From positions 1 to 54,134 of the forward strand of contig JAJFUH010000170.1 of assembly GCA_021372535.1 (NCBI GenBank): a DNA stretch of 54,134 nucleotides, read 5' to 3'. Position 1 is the first letter of the stretch, and each line of letters begins with the position of its first letter. Below the pieces are notes generated by a model. The model ran no database searches and was not told where the DNA came from. It saw only the letters and a program-made list of their open reading frames with translations. The translations under genes and the position numbers were made by a program. This document shows, in pieces, positions 1 through 7,831 of this stretch. This DNA comes from a bacterium. GTDB taxonomy: Bacteria > Latescibacterota > Latescibacteria > Latescibacterales > Latescibacteraceae.

Positions 1-1148
1 CGCGTCTCTTTCAGTTCGTCACGGGCGGGAGTGAATGCGGGATCGAAATCGAGGGCTCTTTTGAAGCAATTCCGTGCATCTTCGGATGCGCCTGTTTTCT
101 TTAAAACGCACCCGAGTTCATACATTACCGATGCATGCCCCGGTTCAATCATAAGCGCGGTATTATATCGTTCGATTGCGGCGTCAAACTCTTCCATGTC
201 GGTATATAACCGGGCAAGGTTGAGGTTGGCATCAAAATTATACTGGTCGGCGGAAAAAGCCCTGTTAAAATATTCCATTGCTTTTTCCGTGTCTTTTTTC
301 CCCCTGTAAGCGAGCCCGATGATATTATATGCCGCCGGAAGAACGGGATTTATCTCCAGAGCCTTTGTACAGGTTTCGATTGCGGAATCGTACGCTTCAT
401 TTTTCATGTGTACGAGCGCCATCGAGATATAAAGGGCGCTGTTATTCGGGTCCACCCCGATAGCTTTTTTATAATGAGCGACTGACTCGCCATATGCGCC
501 GAGGATACCCTGAACGCAGGCGCAGCCGATGCGCCCCGGCAGACAATCCGGATCGATTTCAAGGGCTTTTTTGAACTGTGCGAGCGCATCCTCATATTTT
601 TCAATATTTTTAAGCGCTTCTCCGAGATAAACACGAATCAGAGCGTCCCCGGGATTGATTTCGATGGCTTTTTCATACTGTTCAGCCGCTCCCATGTAAT
701 CACCGGTATTGAAAAGCGAGGAACCGAGGTGCACGTATGCATGAACGTTGTTTCGGTCACGGTCGATTGCCTTTTTATAACTCATGACGGCTTCGGAGAA
801 ATTCCCCTGAAGGCGGTAGCATTCACCGCAATAAAAATCGTTATCGCCATTTTTCGGATCGAACGCTGAAGCCTGCGTGAAAAAATATACCGCGCTCGCG
901 TAATCGTTCTTTCTGAAATACGACATGCCGAGACGGTTGAAAATCACCGCATCGCCCTGTGTTGACTCTATGGCTTTTGTATAATATGCTATGGCGTGGT
1001 CAAAATCCCCTTTTTCGAAAGACTCATTTCCTTTTTCGACAAGGTTCCGGTCGATATTCTGGGTTTCCGCAGTAATCGGCATGACAAGAGGCAATGCCGC
1101 GATAACCATTATTATAATGAGGAAAAGATGTGTCTGTCTGATTTTCAT
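1..1148 (-). CDS. Exported TPR-repeat protein, truncated by left edge
   Basis: The frame is open from an ATG at 1148 to the window edge, about 382 codons, with no stop, so the C-terminus is missing. Residues 1-27 form a signal peptide (basic start MKIRQTH, then a hydrophobic run ending near ITAETQ). From about residue 38 the protein is a continuous series of 34-residue tetratricopeptide repeats with the usual spacing (examples: GDFDHAIAYYTKAIE, EKYEDALAQFKKALEIDP, KDTEKAMEYFNRAF), about ten copies. TPR solenoids bind other proteins. No catalytic domain is visible in the part present. It lies 82 nt downstream of the SUMF1 lipoprotein and is probably the last visible gene of the caspase-like operon. 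It is likely a periplasmic or outer-membrane scaffold. I see no clear Shine-Dalgarno site, so the start rests on the signal peptide. Confidence 0.85.
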   Translation of the reverse strand, partial: MKIRQTHLFLIIIMVIAALPLVMPITAETQNIDRNLVEKGNESFEKGDFDHAIAYYTKAIESTQGDAVIFNRLGMSYFRKNDYASAVYFFTQASAFDPKNGDNDFYCGECYRLQGNFSEAVMSYKKAIDRDRNNVHAYVHLGSSLFNTGDYMGAAEQYEKAIEINPGDALIRVYLGEALKNIEKYEDALAQFKKALEIDPDCLPGRIGCACVQGILGAYGESVAHYKKAIGVDPNNSALYISMALVHMKNEAYDSAIETCTKALEINPVLPAAYNIIGLAYRGKKDTEKAMEYFNRAFSADQYNFDANLNLARLYTDMEEFDAAIERYNTALMIEPGHASVMYELGCVLKKTGASEDARNCFKRALDFDPAFTPARDELKET

Positions 1149-1230
1149 GAAAGCGTAACCGTTTTTTATGGTGTATATGTTTGTTCTGGCTCCCGAAGCC
1201 GGTTATGTTCCGGTACTGTCCGAACAGGTC

Positions 1231-2352
1231 TCAGAGATTTCCGTTTCGGACAATCCTGAGTCCGATACCGCTGGATTTTGCTCCCTCATTGCAGCGTGAC
1301 CGCGCAGAAGACCGGCATGTATATGCATCGCTCATCCAGTTTCCCCCGCGAACGATTGTGGATCTTCTCCGGGTTTCGGGACCCGTGGGATTTACCCCGG
1401 GACTGGAACCATAGTAAGTATCACTGTAAATGTCGTAACAGAATTCGGAAACATTGCCATGCATATCATACAGACCCCATGCATTCGGTTCTTTTCCTGC
1501 GACCGGCCATGTCGATACTCTGCAGTTAAGGGTATACCATCCCGCATTGTCGAGGTCCTGTTCCGTGTCTCCCGTATTGTAACTGGTTATCGTCCCCGCA
1601 CGGCATGCGTACTCCCACTCGGCCTCTGTGGGCAGCCGGTAACCGTTTCTGGTGTAATCGCAGTTCCATGATTCCTCGTCATAGCATGGCTCCAGACCCG
1701 CGATTATGCTCACCTGGTTGCAGAATTTCAGCGCATCTTCCCATGAAATGCTGTCGACGGGACAGGTCATATCGAGATTAAACCGTGAGGGATTTGTGAG
1801 CATGATGTTTTTCCACTGTACCTGCGTAACTTCCGTGGTACCAATTATGAAGGCATCGAGGGTGACGGTATGAACCGGTTTTTCATCGGTTTCGCCGGAA
1901 TCCGAACCCATCTGAAAGCTGCCGGCGGGAACCGCCACATACCCATGCTTTTTCATGGCAACGGTTACGGATGTGGTCTGATCGGGAACAACAGTGATAC
2001 CGGGTGTTTTCCCCATATAGGAAATCGACCAGATGTTATCGAATCCCATGACTTTCACCGTTATCCCGCTCTGCGCCCTTATCCGGAATGTTTTTGATAT
2101 CTGTATCCCATCATACGAGAATACCTCGCCGCCGATGAGCGAGTGAAAACTATCGTACACGAAAACAAGCGCGTGTGTCGTTTTTTCTTCAGTCGAGGCT
2201 GCTTTTGCGGCATGCTCATCGGGGAAAACAAGCTTTATACTCACCGAGCCGTATTGTTCGTCCGTCTCAGTAGACTTGAGCGGACTTTTTTTACTGCACG
2301 AAAGGAAGAGTACGATTAAAATCATCATGAATGCCGGAAAAAATCTGCGCAT
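1231..2352 (-). CDS. SUMF1/FGE-sulfatase-domain lipoprotein (non-catalytic type)
   Basis: This 373-residue protein has a lipoprotein signal (lipobox LFLSC, Cys19). Residues about 30-140 form a beta-rich segment, followed by a SUMF1-type C-lectin-like domain: VPAGSFQMGS, EKPVHTVTLDAF, RLPTEAEWEYACRAG, YDMHGNVSEFCYD and a closing GLRIVRN. Genuine formylglycine-generating enzymes carry a Cys pair near the RGGS segment. Here the segment reads VRGGNWMSDAYTC, so the first Cys is missing and the protein is probably a binding or structural domain. I start it at 2352 because AGGTGA sits 8 nt upstream and the signal peptide begins there. An upstream ATG at 2382 would overlap the previous stop as ATGA but adds ten residues before the signal. 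It lies between the beta-sandwich gene and the TPR gene and is probably cotranscribed with them. Confidence 0.85.
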   Translation of the reverse strand: MRRFFPAFMMILIVLFLSCSKKSPLKSTETDEQYGSVSIKLVFPDEHAAKAASTEEKTTHALVFVYDSFHSLIGGEVFSYDGIQISKTFRIRAQSGITVKVMGFDNIWSISYMGKTPGITVVPDQTTSVTVAMKKHGYVAVPAGSFQMGSDSGETDEKPVHTVTLDAFIIGTTEVTQVQWKNIMLTNPSRFNLDMTCPVDSISWEDALKFCNQVSIIAGLEPCYDEESWNCDYTRNGYRLPTEAEWEYACRAGTITSYNTGDTEQDLDNAGWYTLNCRVSTWPVAGKEPNAWGLYDMHGNVSEFCYDIYSDTYYGSSPGVNPTGPETRRRSTIVRGGNWMSDAYTCRSSARSRCNEGAKSSGIGLRIVRNGNL

Positions 2353-2378
2353 TGCCGTTGTCACCTCATAGATGCTTC

Positions 2379-2888
2379 TCATTCGGGGAAAAAGATTTCA
2401 ACCAAGACCGTTCCGAACTGAATGACCGGAATGGGGCCTTCCGTTTCTTTTCCGGTTTCGCCTCCGCCGGACATCAGGGCAACAGCCCCGCCTACAAGCA
2501 CGAGTCCCGCAAGGATATACAGTTTATTTACCGGTTTCCCCGGTTCCTGTGTGGCTTCGAGCATGATAACCATGTCGCCGGTGAGTCGGTCAATATCCCT
2601 GAAAACATCCCATTCGATAAGCCGGTTGGCTCCGGGACCGATTCCTTTCCCCACATCGCCCGAAAGCGCCGTGGGTTTGATCGGGAACGTTTTACCGCCA
2701 TCCAGCGAAACCTGAATGGAAACGGTGTATGTCCCTTTTCCGGTAATCTGGTAGCTGATCAGCACCGTTTCATTCGATGTGATGTTGCACTGGATATTTC
2801 CGATGGTGGCGGCCGCTGCCTGAGACCGGAACAGCATTACCGCAATCAGTCCGACAGACAGGCATTTTCTCCAGTTTTTCACTCGCAT
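2379..2888 (-). CDS. Small exported beta-sandwich protein with C-terminal hydrophobic segment
   Basis: This 169-residue protein is not assigned to a named family. Residues 1-27 are a signal peptide ending near QAAAA. Residues about 30-115 look like an Ig or fibronectin-III-type beta sandwich (alternating hydrophobic strands, SLDGGKTF turn, LIEWDVFRDI). Residues about 122-141 form a hydrophobic, glycine-ending stretch (LYILAGLVLVGGAVALMSGG) that could anchor it in the membrane. Its ATG follows the stop of the caspase-like gene directly (TAAATG), which suggests translational coupling. The tight position between a caspase-fold protein and a SUMF1 lipoprotein suggests that it bridges or presents these partners at the envelope. 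That role is inferred from context only. Confidence 0.75.
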   Translation of the reverse strand: MRVKNWRKCLSVGLIAVMLFRSQAAAATIGNIQCNITSNETVLISYQITGKGTYTVSIQVSLDGGKTFPIKPTALSGDVGKGIGPGANRLIEWDVFRDIDRLTGDMVIMLEATQEPGKPVNKLYILAGLVLVGGAVALMSGGGETGKETEGPIPVIQFGTVLVEIFFPE

Positions 2889-4196
2889 TTATTTCGCTCC
2901 GGCAAGAATAAGTTCTGCATTACCCGTGAACCGCGGATGCTGGACATGAGCATTGAATATGACCTGTGACAGGCCGGGAACCCCGATTTTTTCATCGGCC
3001 ACGTTTTTGAACAAATCCCCGGCGAAAATGGCGGTTTTCCCCTCCATTGCGAGGTTTCTGGCCGAATCGAGAAAAACATAGGTAAAAAGACCATGCATGG
3101 ATTCATGATACCGGCCGGACCTCTCTCCGGGTGAGGCAGCCATAAAAAGCGCCATATTCCCGAACCTGTCCGCATAACCGTCGATATCGGTTCCGGCTGT
3201 ACCCTGATTTCCGGTATCGGAAAAAGCAGTATCGATCACGAGTGTCACCGACCGTGGTTTCAAAACGGCGAGGTTGTTCAGGAGGAGTTCGAGAGAGCAG
3301 CCGCTTTCCTGGAGATTCTCAGGGGCGTACGCGCTGTCCACCGGTATAAGACATGGTATGCCCGTTTTCTGGTCAACAGCGCCGAAACCGCAGTAATAGA
3401 TGAATACATCCGATGTATCCGGTTTTATATACTGCGTCATGATGCCCGCCGATTTAACGGTACCGAAAACCTCGCGGAAATCGTCAGCCGTTGCATTCTG
3501 ATAGAAGAGAATACGGTCGGGGTCATATCCGAAAACACGGACGAGATATTCCCGCACAGTCCGGGCGTCGTTTATCGCATAAGCGTTCGATCCGAAGGAC
3601 GCGGGATCGTAGTCACAATTTCCGATTACGACAGCGACACCGTCGGGGTTGACACAGCCTGTAGAAGGAACGGCATCGTCTATGGAAATCCGGTTCATGG
3701 TAGTACGGATGGTTGTCGGGGTACTGTTACGGGAGTTGTTTTTCGCCCTGCACGAAAGCGCGATATCGACCACCGCCGGTGAATAACCGTACTTCTCGGT
3801 TATTGCAAGTCGCAGAGGTATGATGCGGTCGGTTATGGAATCGGGCGCACTTGACGAGAAGGTCAACAGTTTTTTCCCGCCCGGAGGAATGGTTCCGGCC
3901 ACTGAGGACTGTTCGAGCACGATTCCGTTCAGCGGCCCCCCCGAAATATATCCTTTCACATCGTATGCCTTCCCTCTGCCCATGTTGGTAATCTCTACGA
4001 CAACCTGTGCTTCCTGCCCGGCATCCATGTAACGGTCGGGATCGCTGAAACTAACCGTTACACCGAGCACAGGTTTCTGATGAACAAGGGAAACCGGAAT
4101 GAGAGCCGATTTGCTGAATATGATTTCAGCGAACGCCCCGGAACGGAAGGGCATCAGAATGGCGCAGAGAAGAAAAAACCACAATCGCATCGGCAT
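2889..4196 (-). CDS. Exported caspase-fold (peptidase C14-like) protein lacking catalytic His and Cys
   Basis: 435 residues with a signal peptide (1-23). Residues about 44-150 form an Ig-like/CARDB-type domain (GQEAQVVVEITNMGRGKAYDV). Residues about 185-420 form a caspase p20-like domain, recognisable from GVAVVIGNCDY, AINDARTVREYL, FIYYCGFGAVDQKTG and LIPVD. In active family members the His lies in a GHG motif and the Cys in DACFSG. Here these read CGFG (Phe271 in place of His) and DTAFSD (Ala324 in place of Cys). The codons are TTC and GCT, so neither change is a single-base ambiguity. The protein is therefore predicted to be a pseudo-protease. It is the first gene of the minus-strand operon and abuts the next gene with no gap. 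An alternative ATG lies at 4190. Confidence 0.88.
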   Translation of the reverse strand: MPMRLWFFLLCAILMPFRSGAFAEIIFSKSALIPVSLVHQKPVLGVTVSFSDPDRYMDAGQEAQVVVEITNMGRGKAYDVKGYISGGPLNGIVLEQSSVAGTIPPGGKKLLTFSSSAPDSITDRIIPLRLAITEKYGYSPAVVDIALSCRAKNNSRNSTPTTIRTTMNRISIDDAVPSTGCVNPDGVAVVIGNCDYDPASFGSNAYAINDARTVREYLVRVFGYDPDRILFYQNATADDFREVFGTVKSAGIMTQYIKPDTSDVFIYYCGFGAVDQKTGIPCLIPVDSAYAPENLQESGCSLELLLNNLAVLKPRSVTLVIDTAFSDTGNQGTAGTDIDGYADRFGNMALFMAASPGERSGRYHESMHGLFTYVFLDSARNLAMEGKTAIFAGDLFKNVADEKIGVPGLSQVIFNAHVQHPRFTGNAELILAGAK

Positions 4197-4424
4197 CGCT
4201 CGTTTCTGAGAACACTTTTATGGTAAGCTTCTGTGTGAACCTGTAAACGTTTTCCATCAGCCGGAAAAAATTCCTTACAATACCATATAATATATACAAC
4301 AAATAAACCGGACAGGTTTAGTATTTTTATAAAAGTAAATTTACTACGGTAAAAAATTATTTCAAGTACTTTTTTTATCGTGCAGTAAAATATATGAATT
4401 CCGCACGATACATGGATGTTTGTT

Positions 4425-4453
4425 TTGACAATTACAATCTGTTACCATACATT
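4425..4453 (+). promoter_or_regulatory. Possible sigma70-type promoter toward the ABC importer
   Basis: A perfect -35 hexamer TTGACA at 4425-4430 is followed after 17 nt by TACATT (4448-4453), a 4/6 match to the -10 consensus. It lies about 400 nt upstream of the importer ATPase start, so the link to that gene is uncertain. TATAGT slightly further on is a better hexamer but at poor spacing. Confidence 0.3.
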
Positions 4454-4610
4454 ATAGTGAATTTTACCTGAGTATGATACTACCATATATACACCTCATT
4501 ATATATTAGAGTATCATTCAATAAAAAAGGATTAAAGCAATTTTCACCTGTTGTAAAAAACCGGTTTCCTTTAGTTTTTCTTTTAGCCCGGATTATTCGT
4601 GAAAATATTT

Positions 4611-4640
4611 CACCACAAAGACACAAAGGCACAAAGAGAC
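4611..4640. repeat. Short interspersed repeat, family A (ACACAAAG-type)
   Basis: This segment contains near-tandem units of about 8-9 nt with the core ACACAAAGGCACAAAG. It resembles the segment at 15142-15173, whose core is ACACGGAGGACACGGAG, with the same unit length and periodicity. It is non-coding, and no function is visible. Confidence 0.5.
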
Positions 4641-4710
4641 ATAATAGATTGTTAATACTGATATTAGTAGCGATTAATCGTCGGCATCAAAAAAGATATA
4701 TAAAAAACGA

Positions 4711-4737
4711 ATTCGCGAAAATCCGCGTTCTATAATT
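4711..4737. repeat. Short interspersed repeat, family B (CGCGGATTTTC-type), inverted copy
   Basis: It reads CGCGAAAATCCGCGTTC on the plus strand. The reverse complement (GAACGCGGATTTTCGCG) matches the segments at 16395-16416 and 44990-45021 with a few substitutions. It lies just upstream of the ABC importer operon. Confidence 0.5.
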
Positions 4738-4758
4738 CATGAGTAGATCGGGTTAGTT

Positions 4759-4851
4759 GTGACGGTGACTGAAAATGAAAACGATATGCCTTTTTACGGA
4801 GGAACAGCGCTCGATGCCATCCTTACGAAGCCCTTACGGCAAGGGGAGTGA
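4759..4851 (+). CDS. Possible 30-codon leader ORF upstream of the ABC ATPase
   Basis: An open frame from GTG at 4759 (internal ATG at 4786) encodes about 30 residues, including PFYGGTALDAILTKPL, and stops at 4851, three bases before the ATPase start. Its last codons overlap the GGGGAG ribosome-binding site of the ATPase gene. I see no Shine-Dalgarno site for the small frame itself. It could be a translationally coupled leader peptide, the tail of a lost gene, or chance. Confidence 0.25.
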   Translation: MTVTENENDMPFYGGTALDAILTKPLRQGE

Positions 4852-4854
4852 GAT

Positions 4855-6366
4855 ATGAAGCCGGTTCTCCGTATGGAAGGGATAACGAAGGGGTTTTCGG
4901 GCGTTCGTGTGCTCCATGGAGTCGATTTTGAGGTGCTGCCCGGAGAGGTCATGGCTCTCATGGGGGAAAACGGCGCGGGAAAATCAACGCTCATGAAGAT
5001 ACTTGCCGGAGTACACACCGACTGGGAGGGTCACATCCATGTCGATGGCCGTGAAGTGCGTCCCGCATCGACGAGAGAGGCGGAGGATGCCGGTATCGCC
5101 ATCATATACCAGGAGCTTAACCTGATTCCCGGGCTGACAGTAGCAGAGAACATCTTTCTCGGACGGGAGCCGGTCCGTTTCGGCGGCGTAATCGATTACG
5201 GCGCCATGAACGACTCGGCCCGCGGCATCCTCAATGACCTTCATTTTACCGCTCCGGTCACCGCGCCCGTATCATCGCTCAACATCGGGAACCGCCAGCT
5301 CGTGGAGATAGCGAAAGCGCTCTCGCTCAATGCCCGTATCCTCGTCATGGATGAGCCGACATCGGCGCTTTCCGAGGCAGAGACCGTGATTCTGTTCTCG
5401 GTTGTGCGGAAGCTCAGGAATCGTGGCGTTTCGGTTGTCTATATCTCCCATCGTATGGGCGAGGTCTTCGATATTGCAGACCGTGTCACCGTGCTGCGGG
5501 ACGGTTCTCTGATCGATGTGAGGCCCGCCGGTGATGTCTCCCGTCAGGAGCTCATACGGCTCATGGTCGGACGGGACGTGGACCAGTTTTTTGTCCACAA
5601 GGAGGCGCCGCAGAAAAATGTGGTGCTCAATGTCTCCGGTCTGAGCCGGATTACGGGTGATGCGACTGGAAAATCCTCCGTCAGGAATGTATCGTTCGAG
5701 GTTCGGAGAGGCGAAAACCTCGGGATTGCCGGTCTGCTTGGAGCGGGAAGAACAGAGCTGCTCGAAGCGCTGTTCGGCGCGGCGGCTCCGTTTACGGAAG
5801 GAACCGTAGAGCTCGATGGCATTCCACGGCGTTTCCGTAATCCCGCCGATGCCATAGAATCGGGAGTCGTCCTTATTCCGGAAGACCGTAAGGGAAACGG
5901 CCTCGTGCTCGGTATGACGGTAATGTACAATATGACCCTCGCGGCGCTGAAACAGGCGGTCAGGCACGGTGTTCTATCGCGGGCGAAGGAACGTCAGCTC
6001 GCGGAAGGATATGTTCGTGATCTTTCGATTACGGCAAGCGTTATGGAAAGCCCTGTCGAGTCCCTCTCGGGCGGGAATCAGCAGAAGGTGATGATTGCCA
6101 AGTGGCTGGCGACCCATCCGAAAGTGCTTCTCCTCGACGAGCCGACTCGCGGTATCGATGTCGGGGCGAAGCATGAAATTTACGAGCTTCTTTCGGAGCT
6201 CACCCGTCAGGGGATCGCCATTGTGCTGGTTTCATCGGAAATTCAGGAGCTTCTCTCGCTCTGCGACCGTATCATGGTCATGCGCGAAGGGGAAATTTCG
6301 GCATTTTTTGACCGCGAGGAGGCCACACAGGAAAAAATACTCGATGCCGCCTCGCCGCTGGCATAA
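4855..6366 (+). CDS. Sugar ABC importer ATPase with two nucleotide-binding domains (RbsA/MglA/XylG type)
   Basis: This 503-residue cytoplasmic ATPase powers a CUT2-type monosaccharide importer. The N-terminal domain has a canonical Walker A (GENGAGKST, residues 37-45), a Q-loop region (IIYQELNL), a signature-like segment (LNIGNRQLVEIAKAL) and Walker B (LVMDEPTSAL). The C-terminal domain has the diverged P-loop usual for this family (GLLGAGRTELL), a proper signature (LSGGNQQKV) and Walker B (LLLDEPTRGIDVG). Length and architecture match RbsA and XylG (about 500 residues). GGGGAG sits 7 nt upstream of the ATG. It is followed by the permease after 120 nt and by the binding protein. The sugar cannot be told from the sequence. 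Confidence 0.96.
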   Translation: MKPVLRMEGITKGFSGVRVLHGVDFEVLPGEVMALMGENGAGKSTLMKILAGVHTDWEGHIHVDGREVRPASTREAEDAGIAIIYQELNLIPGLTVAENIFLGREPVRFGGVIDYGAMNDSARGILNDLHFTAPVTAPVSSLNIGNRQLVEIAKALSLNARILVMDEPTSALSEAETVILFSVVRKLRNRGVSVVYISHRMGEVFDIADRVTVLRDGSLIDVRPAGDVSRQELIRLMVGRDVDQFFVHKEAPQKNVVLNVSGLSRITGDATGKSSVRNVSFEVRRGENLGIAGLLGAGRTELLEALFGAAAPFTEGTVELDGIPRRFRNPADAIESGVVLIPEDRKGNGLVLGMTVMYNMTLAALKQAVRHGVLSRAKERQLAEGYVRDLSITASVMESPVESLSGGNQQKVMIAKWLATHPKVLLLDEPTRGIDVGAKHEIYELLSELTRQGIAIVLVSSEIQELLSLCDRIMVMREGEISAFFDREEATQEKILDAASPLA

Positions 6367-6486
6367 ACCTGACATGAAAAAACGCGGAGAAACCGGAAGC
6401 AATAAAAAAATCGCACTGAGTCATTTTTTTTCAACAGTATGTTTCTGCTGAAGGAATGATGATTATTCACCGGTAAGGAATACTCC

Positions 6487-7731
6487 ATGATTCAGAACGC
6501 ACCACTCTCACGGTCATACACACGGATGCTCATGCGGCGTCTTGCGCCGTTCATGGGCCTGATCGTAATTTTTATTGCCGGGATCGCTCTCAACGGCAAT
6601 ACGTTCATCAATATGTACAATCAGCTCAATGTGCTCGGAAGGGTATCGATCAAGGCGCTTCCCGCTGTCGGGATGACGCTTGTCATCATATCCGCAGGGA
6701 TCGATCTTTCGGTGGGAAGCATGGTGTCGCTGTCTTCGGTCGTGTGCGCCATGCTGCTCATGGAACGAACGTGGACGAAGGCCACATCCCTGTCGCTGCC
6801 GCTGTTCGCGCTCATGGGACTCGTTCTCGGCTATGTCGGCGTTTCGCGGCTCGCGCCGAGGGTCGGGATTCGCGGGACTTCATCCGCAGCTGCGGGCTGG
6901 ACCGGCGGAATCGCTGCCGCCGCTGTCCTGTTCGTGTGGGGATACTCGCAGGTGCCTTCCGGATTCTCGACAGTTGCGGTGCTTCTTATCGTTCCGGGTG
7001 TGGGAGCAGCTCTCGGAGCGCTCAACGGTCTCATCATCTCCAAGGGGAAAATCCAGCCGTTTATCGTCACCCTCGGCATGATGAGCGCCGCAGTCGGTCT
7101 TTCCAAGTATATCGCCGGCAAGGGCGGCCAGATTCATACTATCTACTATGATGCAGCAGGGTATTCCGCGGCAGGAACCGCCCACATAGCGCCGAAAAGC
7201 TTCGATATCCTCAACAGCACCATTCCGCTCATGGGCATGAGGATATTCCCGGTGACCGGCGTCTTTTTTCTCGTGTCGGTGCTCGTCATGTATTTCATAC
7301 TGACACGGCTCCGGCTCGGCCGTTACATATATGCGATCGGCGGTAACGAGGAAACTTCGCGGCTGTCTGGCATTAATGTAGACAGAGTAAAAATAGTCAC
7401 TTACGCTGTTTCGGGGTGCCTCGCCGCTTTTGCCGGTGTGCTCTATTGCTCGGCGTACACACAGGGGAAGGCCGATGCCGGAATAACGTGGGAGCTCGAC
7501 GCCATCGCGGCGGTTGTCATCGGCGGTACGAGCCTCATGGGAGGGAAAGGGTCGGTCATTGGCACGATGGTCGGTGTCCTCATTCTCGGATATCTGAGCA
7601 ACATACTCAACCTTCAGGAGGTTTCGAGCGAGGTACAGGATATTCTCAAGGGAGTCATCATCGTGGGGGCGGTGCTCCTCCAGGAAGGTATTATTGCCCG
7701 GTGGCTCAGAGTGCTCAGAAAAAGATTGTAA
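6487..7731 (+). CDS. Sugar ABC importer permease (RbsC/XylH type)
   Basis: This 414-residue inner-membrane protein has many hydrophobic segments and belongs to the CUT2 permease family. Family blocks are present: GMTLVIISAGIDLSVGS near residue 60, the loop GLIISKGKIQPFIVTLGMM near 180, RLGRYIYAIGGNEETSRLSGI near 280-300, and VVIGGTSLMGGKGSVIGT near 350. It is longer than RbsC (about 320) because of an extra hydrophobic stretch around residues 95-165, as in the longer XylH-type permeases. AAGGA lies 7 nt before the ATG. The gene is the second in the importer operon, between the ATPase and the lipoprotein receptor. Confidence 0.95.
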   Translation: MIQNAPLSRSYTRMLMRRLAPFMGLIVIFIAGIALNGNTFINMYNQLNVLGRVSIKALPAVGMTLVIISAGIDLSVGSMVSLSSVVCAMLLMERTWTKATSLSLPLFALMGLVLGYVGVSRLAPRVGIRGTSSAAAGWTGGIAAAAVLFVWGYSQVPSGFSTVAVLLIVPGVGAALGALNGLIISKGKIQPFIVTLGMMSAAVGLSKYIAGKGGQIHTIYYDAAGYSAAGTAHIAPKSFDILNSTIPLMGMRIFPVTGVFFLVSVLVMYFILTRLRLGRYIYAIGGNEETSRLSGINVDRVKIVTYAVSGCLAAFAGVLYCSAYTQGKADAGITWELDAIAAVVIGGTSLMGGKGSVIGTMVGVLILGYLSNILNLQEVSSEVQDILKGVIIVGAVLLQEGIIARWLRVLRKRL

Positions 7732-7831
7732 AACCTTTATATTTTTTCAGTAATCCGGACAATATGGATATCTCTTGCTATGGAACCATAAACGCTTAAA
7801 AGTGCAATGTACAACAGGAAAGGATGACTGC

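Larger units (their letters stand above)
4197..4758. other. AT-rich divergent intergenic region
   Basis: This stretch separates the divergent pseudo-caspase operon and the ABC importer. It is strongly AT-rich. I see no protein-coding frame of conserved character. It holds one weak promoter candidate and two short repeat-family copies, listed separately. Confidence 0.6.

Noticed and set aside
1231-2352. Naming the SUMF1 lipoproteins as formylglycine-generating enzymes
   Set aside because: The catalytic Cys pair is missing in both copies (also at 29112-30578), and no sulfatase gene lies nearby.
4611-4640. Tandem short units as a CRISPR array
   Set aside because: Units are about 8-9 nt with no spacers, and no cas genes are present.
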